In this document: positions 27,521 through 37,900 of the stretch, one piece after another
How positions within the stretch are numbered: the stretch's first letter is position 1
Layout of the letters: every line of letters begins with the position of its first letter
DNA from: Aquila chrysaetos chrysaetos
Taxonomy: Eukaryota; Chordata; Aves; Accipitriformes; Accipitridae
DNA: 64,000 nucleotides
Assembly: GCF_900496995.4 (NCBI RefSeq)
Contig: NC_044029.1
Location: forward strand, 10,230,001 to 10,294,000
Direction of reading: 5' to 3'
Translations under genes and position numbers: made by a program
Notes under the pieces: model-generated
What the model was told of the DNA's origin: nothing
Database searches by the model: none
Seen by the model: the letters and a program-made list of their open reading frames with translations, nothing else

Positions 27521-30500
27521 TGGCAAGTGAGCATGACTGCATTGCAGTGACCAGATGTGATTTAATTGTTCACAATGTCACACAGATCAACTCTGAAGTG
27601 ATGTTGATCGGAGATGCAGAGATGACCATTAAACTGCTTTTTAGAACAAGACAACTTAATCATATTTCCCCTTGGCTCTCTTTCCTTCTGAAGATAAAGT
27701 ATTATTCTCAACAACAATCATCAGTAGCCCTGACATTCTGGTCTCCAGCAGTACTTAAATACTGTCATCTCTTGTGAGCGTGTCTCTAAAAAAGCAGAGG
27801 AAAGCTTCAGTACAATCATTATGTATCTTCTGAAAGCTAAAACAAAATTAATCTTTTCCTTTTTTTTTTTTTAATAAAAAGCAGGACTGAAACAGAAACA
27901 CTGCTGAGTTTCATTTTAGTCACAACATTTTTTTCTCCAAGTTCTCAGTTTTTTATTCTTCACTGGTTTGTTGGTGCTTTTTAATCCTCAGATTGACAAA
28001 CCTGGTTATCTGTGTAGCTTAATCAGGTAATCGATGATTTCAGATAATACTTAAGCTTAACTTAAACCTCATATGTCTATAAACACATAAGCTTTGCAAG
28101 CAGCTTGCTTTTCTTCACTTCCCAATTAAAATCTGAAAATGCACTCTAAATCCCAAAAGGGCTTTTTAATCATATTTTATTTTTTATGGCTCAAAAAGGT
28201 ACTTACAGAGTATACTAAAATCAGAGTTAATTACAGTAACTCCTTGCAATCAAGGTTCCACCCATTTTTGGATGCGTATCGTAATGTCACTGATCTCACA
28301 TGAAAATTAACACAGGACTAACAGTTTCGGGAAATACAAGGCTGATAGCCAGCGTTATCTGTTGCACTGTTCACACTCCCAAATTAATTAGCTGTGGCAA
28401 TTTTACAGAACTGTGGTTTGTCCTTGCACTTCTTTCTCTACGCCTACATGCTTGACTATGCACCTCCTTGTAACTACCACTATTAGTTCACCACTGATAA
28501 TTCTAAACTATTGAAAATTATATGTTCTGCTGTTTTAACTTCCTTTTAAGGTATGTATCTATTTCACGACCACATATTCTTTCCCCGTCATCATTCTGTA
28601 TAGGGATGTTTTGATGGAAACAGTGAGAAACCCAGTGAAGCACAATCAATAAACATATTCCCATGGACAAGCCTACTTTTTTTTTCCCCCCACTCAAAGT
28701 GTTCTTGTTAAGAAATCCCATTGATCCAAAAATTCTATCCAAATTGTATATTAATAGAGTGGACAAAGAAGGTAGGTGGATAATTCATTATGCTTGTCTA
28801 TGAGAAGAGCAAATAAATGCCTTTGTTCAGTTGTTCAAATAATGAAAACCACTGTGTGAATTCATGTATTATAGGTATATTAAGACTACAGGTACCGTCC
28901 CTGCAGATGAAGCCTGAACTGGCATTTAACTAGCTAACTGAAGATGTCTGTGGCCTCACAGAGGATAATTTACACTCTTCTCAAAGGTCCTCGGTACTGA
29001 TAAAATTTAAGTCGAGATCCGATCCTTAGAAGAGTCAAAAATAAGTAAGTCATGGTAACAAAGGGAAATAGATTCAAGTTTCAGATTTCAAGGGTATCCA
29101 AAGGTGATCATGGGTTGAAGATCTGATTTGTAACTGCTTTTAAACTGCCTCCCTGCCTAAAAGAAAAGGGGGACCCTGCCCGCCAAGGCACAGCCCACTT
29201 CCCCAAATAGCAAATGTAAGCCTACCAGCAACAGGTTTGCTTTCCTTAGCTTTTGCAGTAGTTATTTTTAAAGAGACTACATAGACTTACAGGCTTCTAG
29301 AAACAATAGAAATAGTGAGGTAGAAACTCGCTGGACTGAGTAGACCCTCCCCATCTGAATTTCAATGTAGCCCAAAGAGAATTTCAGCAAAGCTCAGTCC
29401 CGTTCTCCCTGTTGTCAACTGCAGTTGACTCTTTAACAAAACCAGAAAAAAGAAAGTATTTTTAAAGGCCAAATTTCCATGCAGTTTCCATGGCAGAACT
29501 TGCTGTTTGAGAAATCTAATGGTTTAACAGCAGTTTGTTTATTGGATTTTAAAAAAGGAAGGATTCTTTCCCCTGTAGATGCAAAATGCCACTCAAAAAG
29601 CAAATCCGAATGATGACAAAAATCCTCCGTCTTCTGAGAATTCACAGCCTGTGTTACAACACTACCACAATCTTTGCTTTTAGTTGTGCTGAAGTGCAAG
29701 GCACAAGTGAAGCACAAAAAAGAGAAAAGGCTGAATGCATGTTCTGAATCAGTCCTAGGAGGTGATCTAGGGTCTTGAAAGTTCTCTGTACCTGGAATCT
29801 TCTCTGAAATGACCTGGAGTTTCATGCAATGTGCAAACATAACCAAACTATGTTTAATGGGGGAATGACTGATACAGCTGATCATCCTGCAAATTGAGTG
29901 TGTAGCAGTCCCCAGAGCTGTCAAGTTGATACAAGAACAGTGGAATAATATGCTGCATTTAACAAAAAGATGAATAAACAAGATATAACTGTGTCATATA
30001 ATAAAAATTATCTATTTTGTAGCCTCGGGGTGAAATAAAGCAGCTGCCCAACAAACTCTTCAATGTAAAGCTGGATGTGAAAATTCCTGCAGCAAACCGA
30101 AATTTCACGGGAAGCGTAGGTAGGAACCCAAATGTAAGTACTCGAGGTGAAATTTAGCCCCGACAAGACATTTAGCACAATGACTAATATCCAGAATATG
30201 GCTAAAAGGCATAAAACAATGCTGTGTAACCCAAACACAGATTTAGCTGTGCCACTGTGGTACGGCCCCTTGCCACAGAGCCCTGTAGCCGGCATAAACA
30301 GGGCTTTCACTTCTGGTAGGGGTGGTGCTGGTACTGAAGTGAATATCTGCATTTACAACAGTATTCCAGTCGTGGAGCAGCATCTTAATTAATTATCCCA
30401 TGCAAACCTTAGGAAAAGGGGAGATGTGCTACTCTGGCAGCCAACAAATGCATTCAGAGTGGTGCTGGGTTTTCCCACATTGCATTGCACTGCGCTGTGT

Positions 30501-30589
30501 AGAAATAATTCTCCGGCCCTTGTAGCACCAATGCTTGAGGGAAGCCAAAGGGTCGTAAAAGTCATGAGAGTAACAGATCACAATCATTA
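27521..30589. other. Intergenic, no gene seen
   Basis: The longest frame is 182 codons on the minus strand (29433-29981), cysteine- and histidine-rich without a spaced motif and unrecognised. One frame of this length is expected by chance in a window of this size. Poly-T at about 27862 and about 28677 are the only low-complexity runs. Confidence 0.55.
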
Positions 30590-31140
30590 CCTCATCTAAC
30601 CTCCTGTTTTTCTTTAGAAGTTAGATCAAAGCAAGCCTTTTAGAAAGACCTCTGATTTTTGTTAAGATTTCAAGCAACAGTGAGTTGCTTCTATATTGCT
30701 AGAATAGTACATCTTACTCAAGGTTGAATTTCTTAAACTTCCAGTCACAGGATCACCTTATGTCATAAGACTAGAAATTTAAAGACTATAAATCCCTCCA
30801 CTATTACACCTCTTCCATATACATAGACCTACATAGAACCTTCAGTTCCTTCTTACCCTTTTCTTTGATAAGCTCTGACTGAGGTTCTTACACCTCATGT
30901 CAAAGCTGATTTTCCATCTTGAAAGGCAAACACCAGATCTGGACACAGTATTCCAGTCAGTTGTTTTATGGATGCTACGTACACAAGAAAGGCAATTTCT
31001 CTAGTTTTATTTGCCATTCCTCTTTTATATATTCAGGGATTGCATTAGCCCTTCTGGCAACATCGCACCAAGAACTTACACTGAGCCTGCTACGTAAGAA
31101 CACCCCTCCCCAAAACAATCTCCAGCCTTGGAAGTAACCA
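30590..31140 (-). repeat. Ancient CR1 LINE fragment (amniote-type)
   Basis: The segment follows, in order and spacing, the older CR1 type common in turtles and crocodilians. It has the blocks CTCATCTAACCTCCTGT near the left, TTAAACTTCCAGTCACAGGA, then CAGATCTGGACACAGTATTC at about 30932, and GGGATTGCATTAGCCCTTCT at about 31036. Both strands are riddled with stops. Divergence from the remembered consensus is high, so insertion probably predates the bird radiation. The boundaries are approximate, to a few tens of bases. Confidence 0.75.
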
Positions 31141-31251
31141 TTGTGTTCTTCATCGCTTGCTTGCAGTGGCACTAAAACACATTATTTTTTAAATATAACA
31201 ATCTAATCCAGCTATTCAGATAATTCTTACCAGTAATTTGGACAGTTTATT

Positions 31252-31485
31252 ACAGAACCATAGAATAATTCTGGTTGAAAAGGACCTAAAAAATATCCAA
31301 TCCAAATACTCTTGCTCAAAGCCAGGCTAACTTTACAGTAAAAGCAGGTTGCCCAGATCCTTTCCCAGTCAGGTTTGAAAATCTTGAAAGATGGGAGATT
31401 TCACAGCCTCTCTGGACAACACCTTTCAAGGTTTACCCACTTCTATGGTGATTTTTTTTTTTTAACCTGTGTTATCTAAAAGCAT
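31252..31485 (-). repeat. CR1 LINE, decayed 3' fragment
   Basis: The left end reads ACAGAACCATAGAATAATTC, a worn form of the CR1 terminal octamers. The rest follows the CR1 tail in order: GGTTGAAAAGGACCT, TGCTCAAAGCCAGG, GCAGGTTGCCCAG, a GTTTGAAAATCTTGAAAGAT block for the usual 'ttttgaatatctccaaggat', then CAGCCTCTCTGGACAAC. Many substitutions and small gaps show it is older than the copies at 15.8 and 19.1 kb. It lies about 110 bp to the right of another, older CR1 fragment in the same orientation. Confidence 0.85.
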
Positions 31486-32999
31486 AGCCACTGAAGCCTT
31501 TATATCCACATTTTAGCACGCTGAACAAAATACTAAATTTTGTTAAAAATTTAGCCAGAAAAAGTCTACAGGCATCTTATCAGCAATAGCCTTATTCACT
31601 GGCACCTGACCACTAACTACATGTTAAAGATGTGTCAGTACGCCAGTTTCCAGTCCATATGATATAAAATCTGTTAATTCAGTCTAGTTACATTGGTTCT
31701 GTAAACATCATGTGACATTGAATTAAAAGCTTCAATACAGCCCAAGGTATCAACAAGATGACTGACAGTCAGACCAGTTGCTTCTTTCTAAAGAAATACA
31801 CCTGCCAAGATGGCAGGCTGCCTGGTACTCATTCTTTTTGACTGCTGACTTTTGCTATTAACTATTTCTCCTGGGAGCTGGCAAAGCAAGAGCTACTGCA
31901 CAGCTCCCTGCCTCATTCCACCCGCTTTCTCCAGCTGCTGAATTCAGCTGGACATCTTCTGCAGTCTTCCCAGTACAGCTGCTTAAAGTATGCCTCAGCT
32001 AGGTCTTTAACGTTCATGAGCATTAACTATGCAGCTATGCTGATTAGGAAATGTTTAATTTCAGCGAATGCTGCTTTTCATCTTCCTTGAGTGCAGCTAA
32101 TACTCCCATTCAAGTCTCTCATCCAAGTGCCAATTAGCCCCTGTGGCAGAGCACACAAAATCTGACCAGAAGTAGATAAAAAAGGATAAACCCAGAATAA
32201 GCTTATTGCTTTCCACAGGCACCCTGCTCAAGCTCAAACATTGATTTTTCTGAAGCTACGTATTTCTAAAAAGTTACATATTTGGCATTAACAGTACATA
32301 TTTATTAATAGACAAGTTACTCTAATAACTGTATTTTGCTTCAAAATGTCTGTTTGCAAGATGGCAGTTTAAAAGAGCAAGTCTGAGGGTTATGAAGTTC
32401 CATATCGAAAGCAACTTGATCAGCTAATTAACTTGGCACCTAGCTTTTAGTATTATTTAAACACACTTTTATATCTGTAATACATTTTTTTCAAGTGTCA
32501 TAACAGTTTGAGAGTTGTCACATTAGGTTGTTATAGCTCCAAATGTGTACTACTTCTCCGTTCAGGACTATGAATCCAATATACAGTAATGTGACTACTT
32601 AAGAGGAGCTGTTACACTTTATGTCAATCCAGCTGCTATGCAAGTACATAAAATCTACATAATAAAAATCCTTATGTTAATTTTGATTTTAAAAACTGAC
32701 TGCTTGCCAGGAACTGATTTCTTGACTTTGATATTTTAGCCAACCGAAACATTTTCTTGTCAAGGTACCCAAATGGGCTACTGTTTACTGTTTATTAATT
32801 AGAGGAACTTGTGCTGAATTCAGTTTATCAGAAGAAGTGGGTGGTTCATATATATTATTTAAACTTCTCTAATTTTAAAACGGCCAAATGTATTTTCAAT
32901 CTGCTCTGAAAACTTTTAACGGCAAAATTTCCACAGCTTCCCTAATTATCTATACTGGTGCTTAAACACCCTTGCAGCTGAAAGCTTTTATTGATGTGC
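31486..32999. other. Intergenic, AT-rich, no gene seen
   Basis: No exon, repeat or long frame was found. It directly precedes the CpG island and may hold proximal regulatory sites, none of which I can name with support. Confidence 0.6.
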
Positions 33000-34106
33000 A
33001 ACCGCCGTACTTCCCAAGTCCCCTGTGGTCTGTCAGATCCCGGCGGGTGCGGAGAAGAGCGCTGCCTTGCCCTTCGGAGGGACGCTCCACCCCGGCCCAG
33101 CGCTCCCTGGGCAAACACAGGACCACGGGTACTGCACAGGGCAATGGTTAAAAGAGGACGCCATTCTTCGCTCGGTCTCCACACCGTCGTTCACCGTAGG
33201 GAAGGCAGCAGAGACTCTGCCATATCACCACCACCCTTCTCCGACGGCAGCTGAGCAGGTTCCTTTGACTTCGCACGAACGACGCGAGTGGACCATCAGA
33301 GGGCTGCAAGCAAACAGAGCTCCAGTGTGAAATTCCACCTCCAGCGATGGTCTTCTGGGAAGGCCTCCAAGCTCAAACAAGCGGCAGCTGATCCGCAAGC
33401 GGCGGCCGCCACCCGTCTGGGACCAACCTCCCGCTCTGCACATGCGGGGGACTCAGCCCCACGCCGCCAAGACCTCTCGGGTGTGCTTCATGAGAGGACG
33501 CTGCGGGTTTCCCGAGGATGGCCGGGCCGCGCCCAGCACTTAGAAAAGAGCCGCTGGCCGGCCCCGTGGCGAGGCCGACAGTTCGGCCCGTCCGAAAGGG
33601 CCGCTCCCCGGCCCGTCCCTCCGGCCGAGGCCCTGCACGGCGGCCAGGTGCCTCCTCTCCCGCCTTCGCACGCGGATTTACATCCCCTGCGGCCCGTCCT
33701 GGGCGCAGTGCCTCCCCACACACACACACCCCCACCCCGTCCCCCCTCTCCGCCGCGGACCAGGCCCCCAGCCCCGGGACGGGGCGGCACGGCACGGCCC
33801 GCCCCGCCGCCCCCGGCCCGGGCGAGGCCGGGCCGCCGGATCCGGCCCCCGCCCGTCCTCCCCGCCCCGCGGCGCTGCGGCGCTCCCCGCCCTCAGCCCG
33901 CTCTCTCTCTCCCCCTCTCTTTCTCTCTCCCTCCGCCGGCCGCTGCGGCATCCCCGGGGCGGCGGGACCGGCGGCCACCCGTCCTCCCCCGACCCCCGCG
34001 CACGGCCCGGGCCGCCCCGGCCCCTGCGGGCCCCGGCGCTGCGCCCTGAGGCGAGCGCCGTGAGGCGAGGGCCTCCCGCCAAGGCCCGGCTCCGCTCGGC
34101 GCAGCG

Positions 34107-34370
34107 ATGCCGGCAGCCCGGGCCGGGCCGCGCCGGGCCGCCCTGCGCCCGCAGCATCGCGGCGCCCCGTCCGTGGCGAGCCGCCCTCCCCTGGGCACCC
34201 TCTCCGCCCCGCTCGCCTCCTCCTCCTCCTCCTCCTCCTCCTCCTCCTCCTCCCACGGAGCCACCCTCCTCCTCCGCCCCCTCTCCCTGCCAGCCTCCTC
34301 CCCGCCCTTCCCCGCACTCCACGCCGGTGCCGGAGCCGCGCGTCACTCGGGCTCCAGCCCCGCCGCAGAC
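34107..34370 (+). other. In-frame upstream extension of the LIN7A reading frame
   Basis: An ATG at 34107 opens the same frame as the LIN7A start and runs 88 codons without a stop into it. The previous in-frame stop is TGA at 34047-34049. The extension would be low complexity: Ala/Pro/Arg-rich, with a serine run encoded by the TCC repeat at 34215-34254. The context of this ATG is moderate (G at -3, C at +4). It is probably 5' leader, but if the transcript starts upstream of 34107 a longer protein could be made. The last codons before the main start (Pro-Ala-Ala-Asp) resemble the end of the short extension known in mammalian LIN7A. Confidence 0.3.
34215..34254 (+). repeat. (TCC)n microsatellite in the LIN7A leader
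   Basis: About thirteen TCC/CTC triplets run without interruption. The tract is multiple-of-three in unit size, so length changes would not break the upstream in-frame reading frame, where it encodes a serine run. On the other strand it is a (GGA)n purine tract, able to form triplex or quadruplex structures. Confidence 0.9.
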
Positions 34371-34413
34371 ATGGCGACACTGACAGCGGTCCAGCCGCTC
34401 ACGCTGGACAGAG
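34371..34413 (+). CDS. LIN7A: LIN7A coding exon 1
   Basis: The exon encodes MATLTAVQPLTLDR plus the first base (G) of codon 15. The start ATG has a good context, G at -3 and G at +4. The exon ends in AGAG followed by the donor GTAAGC at 34414, a near-consensus 5' splice site of phase 1. The frame continues exactly at the acceptor before 54098. The peptide precedes the L27 domain and differs from mammalian LIN7A by about one residue from memory (Ala for Val at position 6). The same frame is open upstream to an ATG at 34107, with a stop at 34047-34049, so a longer N-terminus is possible. The annotated mammalian form carries a short extension ending in ...ADM, and the codons before this ATG also read Ala-Ala-Asp. 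Confidence 0.93.
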
Positions 34414-34467
34414 GTAAGCGCGGCTGCCTCCGCCTCCGCTCCCCGCCCGCCCCACCGCTCCGCGCCC

Positions 34468-34491
34468 GGGGCCGGGGCCGGGGCCGGGGCC
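34468..34491 (+). repeat. (GGGGCC)4 hexanucleotide repeat just inside intron 1
   Basis: Four perfect GGGGCC units lie about 55 bp downstream of the exon 1 donor. Four runs of four guanines on the sense strand are sufficient for a G-quadruplex. The unit is the same as the C9orf72 intron 1 repeat. If intron 1 were retained, the LIN7A frame would read the repeat as alternating Gly-Arg. Confidence 0.9.
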
Positions 34492-34902
34492 GCCGCGGCG
34501 GAGCGCGGGGTCTTCTCCCCCCACCTCCGCAGCCCCCCAGCGCGGCGGGCGCTGCCGCGGAGGCTCGCCCCGGCCCCGCGACGCGTGGGGCCGGCTGTGG
34601 CGGAGGGCTCGGGTGGGAAGCAGGAGAAGGGCCGAAAGGGAGGAAATAAAAACTTTGTGCGGGCGGCGGGGCGGGGGGGGGGAGGGCTCGGCATCCCGCC
34701 GGCGGCAGCGCGGCGGTGCCGCGGGAGCGGGATGCGGCTCCGCGGCCAGCGCTCCGCTCCGCCGGGGCAGCCCCTCGGTGCCGCTCCGCCGCCTCCGCCC
34801 TGCGGGGCTCCCCCTCGGGCGCTCGGCCCCGAGGGCTCCGCCGCCGCCCCCGCAGGTGGCTCGGCGAGGGGGGTGCTCCGTGGAGGGGCCGGGGGCTGGG
34901 GC

Positions 34903-34917
34903 GGGGGGGGGGGGGGG
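34903..34917 (+). repeat. G15 homopolymer in the CpG island
   Basis: An uninterrupted run of 15 guanines follows a GGGGCTGGGG stretch. A similar G-rich run lies at about 34663-34685. Such runs are quadruplex-prone and also the places where sequencing most often miscounts bases, so the exact length should be treated with caution. Confidence 0.85.
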
Positions 34918-37900
34918 CAGCGGCTCCGGCCGGCCGTTCCCGGCAGCGCGTTGGGAGCTCGCTCCTCCCGAGGAGACAGTGGTTTCTTGGCAAAACGCGG
35001 CGTTTCGGGGGGCTGGCGGGGGGGCGTGGGGGTGGCGTGAGGGGAAGAGATCGGTGACTGCAACTTCTCTCTTCGCTGGCGTTAGTGATGCTACCCGACG
35101 GAGCAGCGCTTCTGCGTGTTCCTGTAGACAACTACTCGGTCCGGGTAGCGAGAGCGGGTGATGTTTTGCTAGCCTTGAGACTCTTTCAGTATAATGAAAG
35201 AGGGTGCTGAAATCTTGAAGTTATGTTAAAATTCAACTTTTGCTTCCAGGCTGTAAAAATTGGACCTCTCCCCCGCAGTGCTTTTGTGCCCATAACAAGG
35301 CTCAGCAGAAACATTACTAGATTTCTGTGGGTTACAGAGGAGAGTGACTTACTATTCTGATCTGTTTCGCTCCTTCGGCTCCATCGGTTAGAGAGGTCCA
35401 ACAGCTCCCGATACAGCATCCTGAATTGCCGGGGTGTCCTTCTTCCTAACTTGCATCCAGAGGCTCCAAGAGGCTCCCAGCATGTATAAATCTTGTACTC
35501 TTGAAAGTATGATTGAGGCCAGTGCCTTGGTTTTTTGAATGTTTTTCCCAGAGGATTAAGATGGGCTTTCACAGCAAGGTAGAGAGCTTCTTGCCATAAA
35601 TCCTGTGCAAAAGAAACCTGATGAACTCAGTTTCAAAATGGTAAAGGAGAGAGAGGCACCTTTTCTGAAACCCGATTGAGAGCAGAACAGCCCACAAAGT
35701 ACTCTAAATACAGTTTGCTGGATGGCTTAAATTCCAACATTAGTAGAAAAGGAGACTCTAAAGTTATTTTTACTGAAATAACAAAGTGCTAGCATGTACT
35801 TTAAATAAAACTGCTCAGAAATCCACTGTGTAATCTACAGTTTCACCCTAATACTGTTTTCAGTAAGCAGGACAAATCTATTTCCTGGCAAAGAGTTGAA
35901 CAGATGGCAATCCATTAGCAAACCTGGCTTTTCATAGGAAAGTATTACTATTTCGGAATTACACATTCCTTTTCATTACCAAAACTATGCTTTAAAAAAT
36001 CCACAATACACAAAAATGCAAATTAGTCCCAATTTAAATATAAGCATCTGTTGTCTGTGTCCAGGATATGCTTAACCATTTGGCAGGGGTGCCAACATTA
36101 CAGTCTCCCTGGTTGTCAGCCAGGGCTGGTATTAGTGCGAGTGAGATAAAACATCACAGAATGATAGGATGTGACGTGCAAAAGGAAAATACAGACAAGA
36201 AAAAATAGATTTAAATACGGCACCTGGCCTGCAGAAGGCCATTTCGTCAGAGGGCTACACTTCGTCACCTGTAACATGTTGCTGCTGCGTCAACTGAAGA
36301 GGGTGGGCTGAAGCAACGCCAGAAGCAACTAGACCAAACCCAGTGCTTCCAAATATTTCCTCTGTAGTCTTTCTTTCATAGCCATGGAAGAAGTAAAGTG
36401 CTACATGGTGAGATTTTCCAGATTTCTGTTAGTTTTATTAAAGCAGACGCAGCTATGTTTACTGTCACTACGCTTTGCACAGCTCTGCTGTGATCCAGGC
36501 GCAGCCCTGAAAAGTCTTGTACACTCATATCCACTTTGCCATGTCCCATGGAGAGCTCAGCGCAGCGAGAAAATAGCAAGTGTTTCAGGAGAGATGGCAT
36601 TAATAACCTTGCATTGCTGAGGGAATTGTTGCTTGATCTCTGATCAGGAAGTGTTCTTCATTTTCCCCTGCTAAGGGTCACCGAAACGGTAAAACTTCCT
36701 ATAAGATACGCTCTGACGTGGTCTCCTCCTGGACAAAACATATACACTGTATTCCAGTACACAGATGGGAGCTTTCTTAAAGTCTGACCTGAATGGAATT
36801 CAAAACCTGTACGGTAAAATGAATTACCATTTAAAGGTGAGGGCATGTTGTGTGTGAATGATTGAAAGCCAATTACATTCTGGAAGATTACTTCAGTCCA
36901 AAGCGTAGGAATTAATTTCCTTAATTCCTGTCATCATGTGCCTTTCTACCTGCACAAATGTGTGCAAGTTCTATTAGGGCTCTTTAATATGTGGAACAAG
37001 TTCACAAAATAATGGAAATTTTAATCACTTACAATTTAATCTCAAAGGCTCTTGCCTGACCTTTGTGTGGTGCTCTGCTGGGAGGAGGGGAAGGAATCCG
37101 CAACTGTTTCAGGGAGGAAATGTAAAGCAGTGGAGCTGCATATGGGTACTGCTCAGGGAGCTTAAGGAGGGTGGCCCCTGTGTTTGGGAGCTTTGGAAGG
37201 GGGAAGAGCCTGCCTGTCGGGCATCTTCCAACAGCCAAGTAGGTCTTCTCCGTAAAAAAGTGCACCCTTCCTTTCTTTATTGCAGATGTCTTCCATCCTG
37301 AATTGTTACCACCCCATCAGTAATCTCTGGTGTCCATCAGAGCTAACTGGGGGAATTTTTTAGGCCGATTCAAAGTTTAAATCCTGAAGGTATAGGGAAC
37401 TATGCCTTGTTCCAGGTTGAGATGGAAAGTTACAGTGCTGTCTTTCATAAAATGACAAGCAAAAAAAGTAAGGTTTTTTGTTTGGGTTTTGGTTTTGGTT
37501 TTTTTTTTCATTTTATGTTCAAGGTTATGGATTTTGAAGTATGTTCCCAGCTTAATTTACCTCCATTAAAAACACCAAACCACTCGCTCCAAACCAAAAG
37601 GGAAATGTTTAAAAACACCTATACAATTATTTCTTTCTTCTTCCACAGGTGTGTCTTTAGTAAGAACTTGGTTGACACTAATTTTGGTTACAGAGAGCTC
37701 TGGTTGCAGTTAGTTGGCATTTTCCAACAGTATTTCTTTGTATTGGCATACCACCTGTCTTGTCACATCTTGCATCTCGTCCTTCTCTACATGGGATGGG
37801 CAGTGCTGCCTTTGCCTCTCCTCTCAATGTCTTTTCTCTTCCGCCAAGGTGTTGTCTCAGCCTACCCCATGACCAGCAGTTGCTACCTTCCCCTTTATTG

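Larger units (their letters stand above)
33000..35150 (+). promoter_or_regulatory. LIN7A: CpG island promoter and 5' leader of LIN7A
   Basis: GC content and CpG density rise sharply at about 33000 and fall after about 35150, in sharp contrast with the AT-rich flanks. The densest part, 33750-34900, surrounds coding exon 1. Many GC-box-like motifs (CCCCGCCC, GGGGCGGGG) are visible and no TATA box stands out, as expected of a CpG-island promoter with dispersed starts. A pyrimidine tract of CT type occupies 33901-33934. The transcription start cannot be placed from sequence alone; it probably lies some hundred bases upstream of 34371. Long reading frames on both strands here, up to 461 codons, are Pro/Arg/Gly/Ala-rich by-products of GC-rich DNA with few stop codons. 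Confidence 0.88.

Noticed and set aside
29433..29981. Minus-strand frame of 182 codons
   Set aside because: No recognisable domain, no sensible splice context, and a frame of this length is expected about once by chance in 64 kb of such DNA.
1..33000. Search for exons of ACSS3, the upstream neighbour of LIN7A in mammals
   Set aside because: No peptide of an acyl-CoA synthetase was recognised on the minus strand. The gene, if conserved in place, lies further left.
33288..34049. Plus-strand frame of 253 codons before LIN7A exon 1
   Set aside because: It is Pro/Arg-rich low complexity and ends in a stop at 34047-34049 before the LIN7A frame. It is probably promoter or 5' leader.
33678..35063. 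Minus-strand frame of 461 codons, with others of 335 and 262 codons, over the CpG island
   Set aside because: Composition is Pro/Arg/Gly/Ala throughout, frames overlap on both strands, they cover LIN7A exon 1, and no domain is recognisable. They are stop-poor by-products of GC-rich DNA.
36150..36190. ATCACAGAATGATAGG, resembling a CR1 terminal octamer
   Set aside because: The sequence beyond it does not follow the CR1 tail, so it is a chance match.
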